Origin: Hydractinia symbiolongicarpus
Taxonomy: Eukaryota > Cnidaria > Hydrozoa > Anthoathecata > Hydractiniidae
Direction of reading: 5' to 3'
NCBI RefSeq assembly: GCF_029227915.1
Contig: NC_079882.1
Location: 992,001 to 1,056,000 of the forward strand
DNA length: 64,000 nt
The notes beneath the pieces were generated by a model. That model saw only the letters and a program-made list of their open reading frames with translations. It was not told the origin of the DNA and searched no databases. Below are positions 22,579 to 34,824 of the stretch, in pieces. The translations under genes were made by a program, and so were the position numbers. Position 1 is the stretch's first letter; the number at the start of each line of letters is the position of its first letter.

Positions 22579-25222
22579 AATCAGTTCAATTAAGTCCCAC
22601 AGTCAATCGCTTTATTGTTAAAAGCGATGCAACCTAGTAATATGAGAAAAATATCGCTAAATACATGTTGGTACGAGATGTGACGCTACCGTTGTAACTG
22701 AAGCGGATTAATACCGTTAGAAAGTTAATGAAATGTAGTTTTTGAAACTGTCGCTATTTCCTCAGCGCGCGATAACGGCTAGGACTGGTCCCACAGTAAA
22801 AATTGACATTTTTACTTAAATTCTTAAATGAAGCGCTACCACAGCGCCCAGTGTAATCACTGAGTTGCGGCAATCATGTCAAATTAAGAAGAATGTTACT
22901 TCTTGGAGTCCAATTGTCTCACTTATAACATTTTTAAAGTCACAGTCCAAAATTAGTTTTATTAAGTCCCACAGTCAATCGTTTCACTGTTAAACGCGAT
23001 ACAACCCAGTAATTCCGGAAAGATATCACGAAATACATGTTGGTACGAATATGTGACTCAACCGTTGTAACTTAAACGGATTGATGCTGTTAGAAAGTCA
23101 ATGAAATGTAGATTTTCAAACTTTCTCCATTTCTTCAGCGCGGGATAACGGCTAGGATTGGTCCCACAGTAAAAAATGACTTATTTATCTAAATTTTTAA
23201 ATGAAGCGCTACCACAGCGCCCAGTATTATCGCTGAGTTCCGGTAATCACGTGAAATTAAGAAAAATGTAATTCTTGGAGTCCAATTGTCTCATTTATAA
23301 CATTTATAAGGTCACAGTCCAAAATCAGTTCAATTAAGTCCCACAGTCAATCGTTTCACTGTTAAAAGCGATGCAACCTAGTAATATGAGAAAAATATCG
23401 CTAAATACATGTTGGTACGAGATGTGACGCTACCGTTGTAACTGAAGCGGATTAATACCGTTAGAAAGTTAATGAAATGTAGTTTTTGAAACTGTCGCTA
23501 TTTTTTCAGCGAGCGATAACGGCTAGGAATGGTCCCACAGTGAAAATTGACTTTTTTATCTAAATTTTTAAATGAAGCGCTACCACAGCACCCAGTGTAA
23601 TCGCTGAGTTCCGACAATTACGTCAAATTAAGAAGAATGTTATTTCTTGGAGTCCAATTGTCTCATTTATCACATTTATCAGGTCACAGTCCAAAGTTAG
23701 TTCAATTAAGTCCCACAGTCAATCGTTTCATTGTTAAAGGCAATGCAACCTAGTAATATCAGAAAAATATTGCTAAATACATGTTGGTACGAATATGTGA
23801 CCCCACCGTTGTAACTCAAACGGACTGACAGCGTTAGAAAGTCAATGAAATGTACTTTGTGAAACTGTCGCTATTTCTTCAGCGCGTGATAACGGCTAGG
23901 ATTGGTCCCACAGTAGAAAATGACTTACTAATCTAAATTTTTAAATGCAGCGCTACCACAGCGCCCAGTGTAATCGCTGAGTTCCGGTAATCACTTCAAA
24001 TTAAGAAGAATGTTATTTCTTGAAGTCCAATTGTCTCCTTTATCACATTTATCAGGTCACAGTCCAAAGTTAGTTCAATTAAGTCCCACAGTCAATCGCT
24101 TTATTGTTAAAAGCGATGCAATCTAGTAATATCAGAAAATATCGCTAAATACATGTTGGTACGAATATGTGACGCTACCGTTGTAACTGAAGCGGAATGA
24201 TACCGTTGGAAAGTCAATGAAATGTAGTTTTTGAAACTGTCGCTATTTTTTCAGCGCGTGATAACGGCTAGGATTGGTGCCACAGTAAAAATGACTTATT
24301 TATCTATATCTTTAAATGAAGCGCTACCACAGCGTTCAGTGTAATCGCTGAGTTCCGGCAATCACGTCAAACTTGGAAGAATGTTATTTCTTGAAGTCCA
24401 ATTGTCTCCTTTATCACATTTATCAGGTCACAGTCCAAAGTTAGTTCAATTAAGTCCCACAGTCAATCGTTTCACTGTTAAAAGCGAAGCAACCTAGTAA
24501 TATGAGAAAAATATCGCTATATACATATTGGTACGAATATATGACGCAACCGTTGTAAATGAAGCGGATTGATACCGTTAGAAAGTCAATGAAATGTAGT
24601 ATTTGAAACTGTCGCTATTTCCTCAGCGCGCGATAACGGCTAGGACTGGTCCCACAGTAAAAATTGACATTTTTAATTAAATTCTTAAATGAAGCGCTAC
24701 CACAGCGCCCAGTGTAATCGCTGAGTTGCGGCAATCATGTCAAGTTAAGAAGAAAGCTATTTCTGGGAGTCCAATTGTCTCACTTATAACATTTATAAGG
24801 TCACAGTCCAAAATCAGTTCAATTAAGTCCCACAGTCAATCGTGTCATTGTTAAAAGCTATGCATCCTAGTAATATGAGAAAATTATCGCAAAATACATG
24901 TTGGTACGAATATGTGACCCAACCGTTATAACTCAAACGGACTGGCACCTTTAGCAAGTCAATGAAATTTAGATTTTCAAACTTTCTCCATTTCTTCAGC
25001 GCAGGATAACGGCTAGGATTGGTCCCACAGTAAAAAATGACTTATTTATCTAAATTTTTAAATGAAGCGCTACCACAGCGCCCAGTATTATCGCTGAGTT
25101 CCGGTAATCACGTGAAATTAAGAAAAATGTTATTTCTTGAAGTCCAATTGTCTCCTTTATCACATTTATCAGGTCACAGTCCAAAGTTAGTTCAATTAAG
25201 TCCCACAGTCAATCGCTTTATT
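22531..25222 (+). repeat. 372 bp satellite block between the two LINE copies
   Basis: About 7 monomers in the same orientation as the rest. The first (TCTTACTTATAACATTTATGAGG) matches the subtype at about 18604 rather than the subtype on the left side of the LINE. The block contains diverged monomers with AATTCCGGAAAGATATCACG, also seen near 12380 and 19440. It ends at the duplication junction TTTATTGTTAAAA. Confidence 0.95.
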
Positions 25223-27152
25223 GTTAAAATATGTATGGTATATCCATGCATATTTTACAGGTGCAAACGTAACCTTCCCAAAATTTTATTGAGCTACGGA
25301 AGGCTTCGAGAGAAGGAGCATTCTTTGTAGCGTCAGGCACAGATATCCATAGCTTCCCTGCAATATTTGATAAAGTATTTAAGCCATAGTATGTTGTCCG
25401 ACAAGTTGGTCGCCTGATCAAATTAAAGCAACGAAGGTTGTACTTGTTTTCCCTAACAGAAAATATCTCGTTCATATATAGAGGTGACAATCCATTTAAA
25501 AATTTGTAAACCTCTTTCATTAAATTCTGTAAATTGATGATGTGAATATTTTTAACATTACATAAAGATAAAAGTTCATCGTAACTGCCATTTATATCGT
25601 CCTGTATGATTCTTAGACAACGTTCATGAATACGATTGATTCGATTATTCGCAACTTTTCCACAAAACATCCATACTAAGGGACAGTAAGAAAACTGAGA
25701 CAAAATAAATGAATTGAAGAGAAAACGCTTCATCTTGGGTGTCAAAAAGGAAGATATCCTTTGAAGCACGTTGAGTTTCCTACTAGCCTTATTACAGATG
25801 TTTTTGACATGCGAATGAAAGTTTAGTCTCGAGTCAATCGTAACACCAAGAAGCACTACAGACGATTTACACGCAATTTTCAAATGGTTAAATATCAAAC
25901 TTTCATCGTGATGACCTAATACAATATATTGATACTTTTTCAAATTTATTGCTAAGTAATTTTCATAAAACCAATTATTAACTATGACCAAATTAGTAAG
26001 CAGTGTTTGTTTTACATCTTCTAATGAATTTTCACAAGCATATAAGGTGTTATCATCTGCAAAGTTACAAAGGGATGATTGAATAATGAACCAGAATAAA
26101 TCGTTTATAGAATAATTGAAGAAAGGAGGTCCTAAGATTGATCCTTGTGGAACTCCAACTTGAAGAGGAAGCCATTCGCTAAAAGAAGAATTTATTCTGG
26201 TTCTCTGAAAACGATTTTTCAAGTATGAGTGAATAAATAATAAAGAAGATTCAGAAAAACCATAGGCATGCAGCTTTGCAATAAGCAAATCATGGTTGAT
26301 AGTATCAAAAGCTTTTGAAAGGTCCATTAGCACTGCTCCAACTACACCCTTATTATCAAGTGTGCTTTTCCATTGTTCAATCATTCGAATGAGAGCATAT
26401 TGTGTATTATAACCCTTTCTGAAGCCTGATAGATGAGGGCTGAGTTTGTCATGCATAAAAGTGTGCATTTGATTAAGAATAATTCTTTCAAAAACCTTTG
26501 ATAAACAGGGAAGCAAGCTAACAGGTCTATAGTTCTCCTTATCATTACAGTCATCCTTCTTAAAAACAGGTATAACCTCTGCAAGTTTTAAATCATCAGG
26601 AAAAATATTAGACTGTAAACAAAAATTTATAATATTAGTGAGGATAGGAACAAAGATATGAATAAACTTTTTCAACATAAAAACTGGAAAATCACCACTA
26701 ACAGAAGATTTCTTTGCATCCATGTCTTTGATGACTTTGAGAACATCAGGCTGTTCAACCAGCGAAAAATAGAACTTTTCATCATAACCCGCATTTTCAC
26801 GAATTTTCAAAATACTGATGTGATTAGTATACGAGTGGATTGCATCGTGAATGGTTGCTGTATGTGTATCATCGTTTGGTTTGATTGGTAAATTTTTCGT
26901 GATGTTGGTGTAATATTCATTGAAGATTTTGCATAATTTTTGTTCGTCGGTGACTATCTTTTCTTTCTCGATTAAGATAATTTTGTTGGTGTTATAACTA
27001 ACGTTTGAAAACAATGGCTTGACAGACTTCCAGAACTTTTTATTATCAGTAATGCTTGTCATACGTAAACCCTTGAAATACGAACGTCTGGTTTTTCGTA
27101 ATAAGGAAACACAGTAGTTTCTCTGTCTAGTGAAGTTGGACCAATTGTCCAA
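25223..27152 (-). mobile_element. LINE copy 2, lacking its 3' UTR and tail
   Basis: This copy arose by segmental duplication of the copy at 20454-22530, not by retrotransposition. Its 3' side stops at the stop codon and passes directly into satellite (AATCGCTTTATTGTTAAAA, then ATATGTATGG). It has no AATAAA and no A-rich tail. The right junction with satellite is the same as in copy 1, offset by 4622 bp. Confidence 0.95.
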
Positions 27153-27200
27153 TTGGAGTCCAATTGTCTTACTTATAACATTTATGAGGTCACAGTCCAA
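25224..27200 (-). CDS. Chimeric LINE reverse transcriptase ORF, copy 2
   Basis: 658 codons, identical in translation to the first copy: the same satellite-derived first 17 residues, motif A D293, FADD at 380-383 and the CTCKIC end. The stop codon (TAA on the minus strand) lies inside the 7 bp microhomology of the duplication junction, so the frame ends at the same codon although all sequence downstream is now satellite. Any transcript would need a polyadenylation signal from the satellite. The complete identity indicates a very recent duplication, or an assembly duplication that should be excluded. Confidence 0.88.
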   Translation of the reverse strand: MDCDLINVISKTIGLQLDNWSNFTRQRNYCVSLLRKTRRSYFKGLRMTSITDNKKFWKSVKPLFSNVSYNTNKIILIEKEKIVTDEQKLCKIFNEYYTNITKNLPIKPNDDTHTATIHDAIHSYTNHISILKIRENAGYDEKFYFSLVEQPDVLKVIKDMDAKKSSVSGDFPVFMLKKFIHIFVPILTNIINFCLQSNIFPDDLKLAEVIPVFKKDDCNDKENYRPVSLLPCLSKVFERIILNQMHTFMHDKLSPHLSGFRKGYNTQYALIRMIEQWKSTLDNKGVVGAVLMDLSKAFDTINHDLLIAKLHAYGFSESSLLFIHSYLKNRFQRTRINSSFSEWLPLQVGVPQGSILGPPFFNYSINDLFWFIIQSSLCNFADDNTLYACENSLEDVKQTLLTNLVIVNNWFYENYLAINLKKYQYIVLGHHDESLIFNHLKIACKSSVVLLGVTIDSRLNFHSHVKNICNKASRKLNVLQRISSFLTPKMKRFLFNSFILSQFSYCPLVWMFCGKVANNRINRIHERCLRIIQDDINGSYDELLSLCNVKNIHIINLQNLMKEVYKFLNGLSPLYMNEIFSVRENKYNLRCFNLIRRPTCRTTYYGLNTLSNIAGKLWISVPDATKNAPSLEAFRSSIKFWEGYVCTCKICMDIPYIF

Positions 27201-30200
27201 AATCAGTTCAATTAAGTCCCACAGTCAATCGCTTTATTGTTAAAAGCGATGCAACCTAGTAATATGAGAAAAATATCGCTAAATACATGTTGGTACGAGA
27301 TGTGACGCTACCGTTGTAACTGAAGCGGATTAATACCGTTAGAAAGTTAATGAAATGTAGTTTTTGAAACTGTCGCTATTTCCTCAGCGCGCGATAACGG
27401 CTAGGACTGGTCCCACAGTAAAAATTGACATTTTTACTTAAATTCTTAAATGAAGCGCTACCACAGCGCCCAGTGTAATCACTGAGTTGCGGCAATCATG
27501 TCAAATTAAGAAGAATGTTACTTCTTGGAGTCCAATTGTCTCACTTATAACATTTTTAAAGTCACAGTCCAAAATTAGTTTTATTAAGTCCCACAGTCAA
27601 TCGTTTCACTGTTAAACGCGATACAACCCAGTAATTCCGGAAAGATATCACGAAATACATGTTGGTACGAATATGTGACTCAACCGTTGTAACTTAAACG
27701 GATTGATGCTGTTAGAAAGTCAATGAAATGTAGATTTTCAAACTTTCTCCATTTCTTCAGCGCGGGATAACGGCTAGGATTGGTCCCACAGTAAAAAATG
27801 ACTTATTTATCTAAATTTTTAAATGAAGCGCTACCACAGCGCCCAGTATTATCGCTGAGTTCCGGTAATCACGTGAAATTAAGAAAAATGTAATTCTTGG
27901 AGTCCAATTGTCTCATTTATAACATTTATAAGGTCACAGTCCAAAATCAGTTCAATTAAGTCCCACAGTCAATCGTTTCACTGTTAAAAGCGATGCAACC
28001 TAGTAATATGAGAAAAATATCGCTAAATACATGTTGGTACGAGATGTGACGCTACCGTTGTAACTGAAGCGGATTAATACCGTTAGAAAGTTAATGAAAT
28101 GTAGTTTTTGAAACTGTCGCTATTTTTTCAGCGAGCGATAACGGCTAGGAATGGTCCCACAGTGAAAATTGACTTTTTTATCTAAATTTTTAAATGAAGC
28201 GCTACCACAGCACCCAGTGTAATCGCTGAGTTCCGACAATTACGTCAAATTAAGAAGAATGTTATTTCTTGGAGTCCAATTGTCTCATTTATCACATTTA
28301 TCAGGTCACAGTCCAAAGTTAGTTCAATTAAGTCCCACAGTCAATCGTTTCATTGTTAAAGGCAATGCAACCTAGTAATATCAGAAAAATATTGCTAAAT
28401 ACATGTTGGTACGAATATGTGACCCCACCGTTGTAACTCAAACGGACTGACAGCGTTAGAAAGTCAATGAAATGTACTTTGTGAAACTGTCGCTATTTCT
28501 TCAGCGCGTGATAACGGCTAGGATTGGTCCCACAGTAGAAAATGACTTACTAATCTAAATTTTTAAATGCAGCGCTACCACAGCGCCCAGTGTAATCGCT
28601 GAGTTCCGGTAATCACTTCAAATTAAGAAGAATGTTATTTCTTGAAGTCCAATTGTCTCCTTTATCACATTTATCAGGTCACAGTCCAAAGTTAGTTCAA
28701 TTAAGTCCCACAGTCAATCGCTTTATTGTTAAAAGCGATGCAATCTAGTAATATCAGAAAATATCGCTAAATACATGTTGGTACGAATATGTGACGCTAC
28801 CGTTGTAACTGAAGCGGAATGATACCGTTGGAAAGTCAATGAAATGTAGTTTTTGAAACTGTCGCTATTTTTTCAGCGCGTGATAACGGCTAGGATTGGT
28901 GCCACAGTAAAAATGACTTATTTATCTATATCTTTAAATGAAGCGCTACCACAGCGTTCAGTGTAATCGCTGAGTTCCGGCAATCACGTCAAACTTGGAA
29001 GAATGTTATTTCTTGAAGTCCAATTGTCTCCTTTATCACATTTATCAGGTCACAGTCCAAAGTTAGTTCAATTAAGTCCCACAGTCAATCGTTTCACTGT
29101 TAAAAGCGAAGCAACCTAGTAATATGAGAAAAATATCGCTATATACATATTGGTACGAATATATGACGCAACCGTTGTAAATGAAGCGGATTGATACCGT
29201 TAGAAAGTCAATGAAATGTAGTATTTGAAACTGTCGCTATTTCCTCAGCGCGCGATAACGGCTAGGACTGGTCCCACAGTAAAAATTGACATTTTTAATT
29301 AAATTCTTAAATGAAGCGCTACCACAGCGCCCAGTGTAATCGCTGAGTTGCGGCAATCATGTCAAGTTAAGAAGAAAGCTATTTCTGGGAGTCCAATTGT
29401 CTCACTTATAACATTTATAAGGTCACAGTCCAAAATCAGTTCAATTAAGTCCCACAGTCAATCGTGTCATTGTTAAAAGCTATGCATCCTAGTAATATGA
29501 GAAAATTATCGCAAAATACATGTTGGTACGAATATGTGACCCAACCGTTATAACTCAAACGGACTGGCACCTTTAGCAAGTCAATGAAATTTAGATTTTC
29601 AAACTTTCTCCATTTCTTCAGCGCAGGATAACGGCTAGGATTGGTCCCACAGTAAAAAATGACTTATTTATCTAAATTTTTAAATGAAGCGCTACCACAG
29701 CGCCCAGTATTATCGCTGAGTTCCGGTAATCACGTGAAATTAAGAAAAATGTTATTTCTTGAAGTCCAATTGTCTCCTTTATCACATTTATCAGGTCACA
29801 GTCCAAAGTTAGTTCAATTAAGTCCCACAGTCAATCGCTTTATTGTTAAAAGCGATGCAATCTAGTAATATCAGAAAATATCGCTAAATACATGTTGGTA
29901 CGAATATGTGACGCTACCGTTGTAACTGAAGCGGAATGATACCGTTGGAAAGTCAATGAAATGTAGTTTTTGAAACTGTCGCTATTTTTTCAGCGCGTGA
30001 AAACGGCTAGGATTGGTGCCACAGTAAAAATGACTTATTTATCTATATCTTTAAATGAAGCGCTACCACAGCGTTCAGTGTAATCGCTGAGTTCCGGCAA
30101 TCACGTCAAACTTGGAAGAATGTTATTTCTTGAAGCTCAATTGTCTCCTTTATCACATTTATCAGGTCACAGTCCAAAGTTAGTTCAATTAAGTCCCACA

Positions 30201-33200
30201 GTCAATCGTGTCATTATTAAAAGCTATGCATCCTAGTAATATGAGAAAATTGTCGCAAAATACATGTTGGTACGAACATGTGACCCAACCGTTATAACTC
30301 AAACGGACTGACACCTTTAGAAAGTCAATAAAATGTACTTTTTGAAACAGTCGCTATTTCTTCAGCCCGCGATAACGGCTAGGATTGGTCCCACAGTAAA
30401 AATTGATTTATTTATCTAAATTTTTAAATGAAGCGCTACCACAGCACCCAGTGTAATCGCTGAGTTGTGGCAGTCATGTCAAATTAAGAAAAATGTTTTT
30501 CTTGGAGTCCAATTGTCTCACTTAGAACATTTATAAGGTCACAGGCCAAAATCAGTTCAATTAAGTCCCACAGTCAATCGTTTCACTGTTAAAAGCGAAG
30601 CAACCTAGTAATATGAGAAAAATATCGCTATATACATGTTGGTACGAATATATGACGCAACCGTTGTAAATGAAGCGGATTGATACCGTTAGAAAGTCAA
30701 TGAAATGTAGTATTTGAAACTGTCGCTATTTCGTCAGCGCGCGATAACGGCTAGGATTGATCCCACAGTAAAAATGACTTATTTATCTAAATTTTTAAAT
30801 GAAGCGCTACCACAGCGCCCAGTATTATCGCTGAGTTCCGGTCATCACGTGAAATTAAGAAAAATGTTATTTCTTGGAGTCCAATTGTCTCACTTATAAT
30901 ATTTATAAGGTCACAGTCCAAAATCAGTTCAATTAAGTCCCACAGTCAATCGTTTCACTGTTAAAAGCGATGCAACCTAGTAATATGAGAAAAATATCGC
31001 TAAATACATGTTGGTACGAATATGTGACGCAACTGCGGTAACTGAAGCGGATTGATACCGTTAGAAAGTTAATGAAATGTAGTTTTTGAAACTGTCGCTA
31101 TTTTTTCAGCGCGCGATAACGGCTAGGAATGGTCCCACAGTGAAAATTGACTTTTTTATCAAAATTTTTAAATGAAGCGCTACCACAGCACCCAGTGTAA
31201 TCGCTGAGTTCCGACAATTACGTCAAATTAAGAAGAATGTTATTTCTTGGAGTCCAATTGTCTCATTTATCACATTTATCAGGTCACAGTCCAAAGTTAG
31301 TTCAATTAAGTCCCACAGTCAATCGTTTCATTGTTAAAGGCGATGCAACCTAGTAATATCAGAAAAATATTGCTAAATACATGTTGATACGAATATGTGA
31401 CCCCACGGTTGTAACTCAAACGGACTGACATCGTTAGAAAGTCAATGAAATGTAGTTTTTGAAGCTGTCTCTATTTCTTCAGCGCGTCCTAAGGGCTAGG
31501 ATTGGTCCCACAGTACAAAATGACTTATTTATTTACATTTTTAAATAAAGCGATACCCCAGCGCCCAGCGTAATCGCTGAGTTCCGGCAATCCTGTCAAA
31601 TTAAGCAGAATGTTATTCTTAGAGTCCAATTGTCTCATTTATATTATTTTTAAGGTCACAGTCCAAAGTTTGTTCAACTAAGTCCCACAGTCAATCGTTT
31701 CATTGTTAAAAGCGATGCAACCTAGTAATATCAGAAAAATATCGCTAAATACATGTTGGTACGAATATGTGACCCAACCGTTGTAACTCAAACGGAGTGA
31801 TAACCGTTAGAAATTCAATGAAATGTACTATTTGAAACTGTCGATAATTCTTCAGCGCGCGATAACGGCTAGGATTGGTCCCACAGTAGAAAATGACTTA
31901 ATAATCTAAATTTTTAAATGAAGCGCTACCACAGCGCCCAGTGTAATCGCTGAGTTTAAGTAATCACGTCAAATTAAGAAGAATGTTATTTCTCGAAGTC
32001 CAATTGTCTCCTTTATCACATTTATCAGGTCACAATCCAAAATCAGTTCAATTTACTCCCACAGTCAATTGTTTCAGTGTTAAAAGCGAAGAAACCTAGT
32101 AATACGAGAAAAATATCGCTTAACACATGTTGGTACGAATATATGACGCCACCGTTGTAACTGAAGGGGATTGATACCGTTAGAAAATCAATGAAATGTA
32201 GTATTTGAAACTGTCGCTATTTCTTCAGCGCGCGATAGCGGCTAGGATTGGTCCTACAGTAAAATTGACTTTTTTATCTAAATTTTTAAATGAAGCGCTA
32301 CCACAGCGCCCAGTGTAATCGCTGAGTTGCTGCACTCATGTCAAATTAAAAAAAATGTTATTTCTTGGAGTCCAATTGTCTCACTTAGAACATTTATAAG
32401 GTCACAGTCCAAAATCAGTTCAATTAATTCCAACAGTCAATCGTTTCACTGTTAAAAGCGATGCAACCTAGTAATATGAGAAAAATATCGCTAAATACAT
32501 GTTGGTACGAATATGTGACGCTACCGTTGTAACTCAAACGGACTGACACCGTTAGAAAGTCAATGAAATGTACTTTTGGAAACTGTCGCTATTTCTTCAT
32601 CGCGCGATAGCGGCTAGGATTGGTCCTACAGTAAAATTGACTTTTTTATCTAAATTTTTAAATGAAGCGCTACCACAGCGCCCAGTGTAATTGCTGAGTT
32701 GCTGCACTCATGTCAAATTAAGAAAAATGTTATTTCTTGAAGTCCAATTGTCTCCTTTATCACATTTATCAGGTCACAGTCCAAAGTTAGTTCAATTAAG
32801 TCCCACAGTCAATCGCTTTATTGTTAAAAGCGATGCAATCTAGTAATATCAGAAAATATCGCTAAATACATGTTGGTACGAATATGTGACGCTACCGTTG
32901 TAACTGAAGCGGAATGATACCGTTGGAAAGTCAATGAAATGGAGTTTTTGAAACTGTCGCTATTTCTTCAGCGCGTCCTAAGGGCTAGGATTGGTCCCAC
33001 AGTACAAAATGACTTATTTATTTAAATTTTTAAATAAAGCGATACCCCAGCGCCCAGCGTAATCGCTGAGTTCCGGCAATCCTTTCAAATTAAGAAGAAT
33101 GTTATTCTTAGAGTCCAATTGTCTCATTTATATTATTTTTAAGGTCACAGTCAAAAGTTTGTTCAACTAAGTCCCACAGTCAATCGTTTCATTGTTAAAA

Positions 33201-34824
33201 GCGATGCAACCTAGTAATATCAGAAAAATATCGCTAAATACATGTTGGTACGAATATGTGACCCAACCGTTGTAACTCAAACGGACTGATAACCGTTAGA
33301 AATTCAATGAAATGTACTATTTGAAACTGTCGATAATTCTTCAGCGCGCGATAACGGCTAGGATTGGTCCCACAGTAGAAAATGACTTAATAATCTAAAT
33401 TTTTAAATAAAGCGCTACCACAGCGCCCAGTGTAATCGCTGAGTTTAAGTAATCACGTCAAATTAAAAAGAATGTTATTTCTCGAAGACCAATTGTCTCC
33501 TTTATCACATTTATCAGGTCACAATCCAAAATCAGTTCAATTTACTCCCACAGTCAATTGTTTCAGTGTTAAAAGCGAAGAAACCTAGTAATACGAGAAA
33601 AATATCGCTTAACACATGTTGGTACGAATATGTGACGGTACCGTTGTAACTCAAACGGACTGACAGCGTTAAAAAGTCATCAAAATGTACTTTGTGAAAC
33701 TGTCGCTATTTCTTCAGCGCGCGATAACGGCTAGGATTGGTCCCACAATAGAAAATGACTTATTAATCTAAATTTTTAAATGAAGTGCTACCACAGCGCC
33801 CAGTGTAATCGCTGAGTTGCGGCAATCATGTCAAATTAAGAAGAATGTGATTTCTTGGAGTCCAATTGTCTCACTTATAACATTCATAAGGTCACAGTCC
33901 AAAATCAGTTCAATTAAGTCCCACAGTCAATCGTTTCACTGTTAAAAGCAATGCAACCTAGTAGTATGAGAAAAATATCGCTAAATACATGTTGGTACGA
34001 ATATGTGACGCTACCGTTGTAACTGCAACGGATTGATACCGTTAGAAAAACAATGAAATGTAGTTTTTGAAACTGTCGCTATTCTTTCAGCGCGTGATAC
34101 CGGCTAGGATTGGTCCCGCAGTAAAAATGACTTATTTATCTAAATTTTTGAATGAAGCGCTACCACAGCGTTCAGTGTAATAGCTGACTTCCGGCAATCA
34201 CGTCAAACTAAGAAAAATGTTATTTCTTGGAGTCCAATTGTCTCATTTATCACATTTATCAGGCCACGGTCCAAAATCAGTTCAATTAAGTCCCACAGTC
34301 AATCGTTTCACTGTTAAAAGCGATGCAACCTAGTAATATGAGAAAAATATCGCTAAATACATGTTGGTACGGATATGTGACCCAACTGTTGTAACTCAAA
34401 CGGACTGACAGCGTTAGAAAGTCAATGAAATGTACTTTGTGAAACTGTCGCTATTTCTTCAGCGCGCGATAACGGCTAGGATTGGTCCCACAGTAGAAAA
34501 TGACTTATTAATCTAAATTTTTTAATGAAGCGCTACCACAGCGTTCAGTGTAATCGCTGAGTTCCGGCAATCACGTCAAACTAAGAAAAATGTTATTTCT
34601 TGGAGTCCAATTGTCTCATTTATCACATTTATCAGGTCACGGTCCAACATCAGTGCAATTAAGTCCCACAGTCAATCGTTTCACTGTTAAAAGTGATGCA
34701 ACCTAGTAATATGAGAAAAATATCGCTAAATACATGTTGGTACGAATATCTGACGCTACCGTTGTAACTGAAGCGGATTGATACCGTTAGAATGTCAATG
34801 AAATGTACTTTTTGAAATTGTCGC

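Larger units (their letters stand above)
20601..25222. repeat. 4622 bp tandem duplication, first unit (LINE plus satellite)
   Basis: The block from the LINE stop codon region through about 7 satellite monomers is repeated immediately afterwards at 25223-29844. GTTAAAA occurs at 20601, 25223 and 29845, exactly 4622 bp apart each time. The left member continues into LINE, the middle one joins satellite to LINE, and the right one continues as satellite. Spot comparisons through the LINE and the following monomers show no differences. Confidence 0.95.
25223..29844. repeat. 4622 bp tandem duplication, second unit
   Basis: Second unit of the duplication described at 20601-25222. It ends at TTTATT before GTTAAAAGCGATGC (29845), where the ancestral satellite resumes. 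Confidence 0.95.

Noticed and set aside
20454-27200. Two independent LINE insertions
   Set aside because: Both copies share the same right junction and surrounding monomers at an exact 4622 bp offset, and copy 2 lacks a 3' tail. One insertion followed by duplication explains everything.
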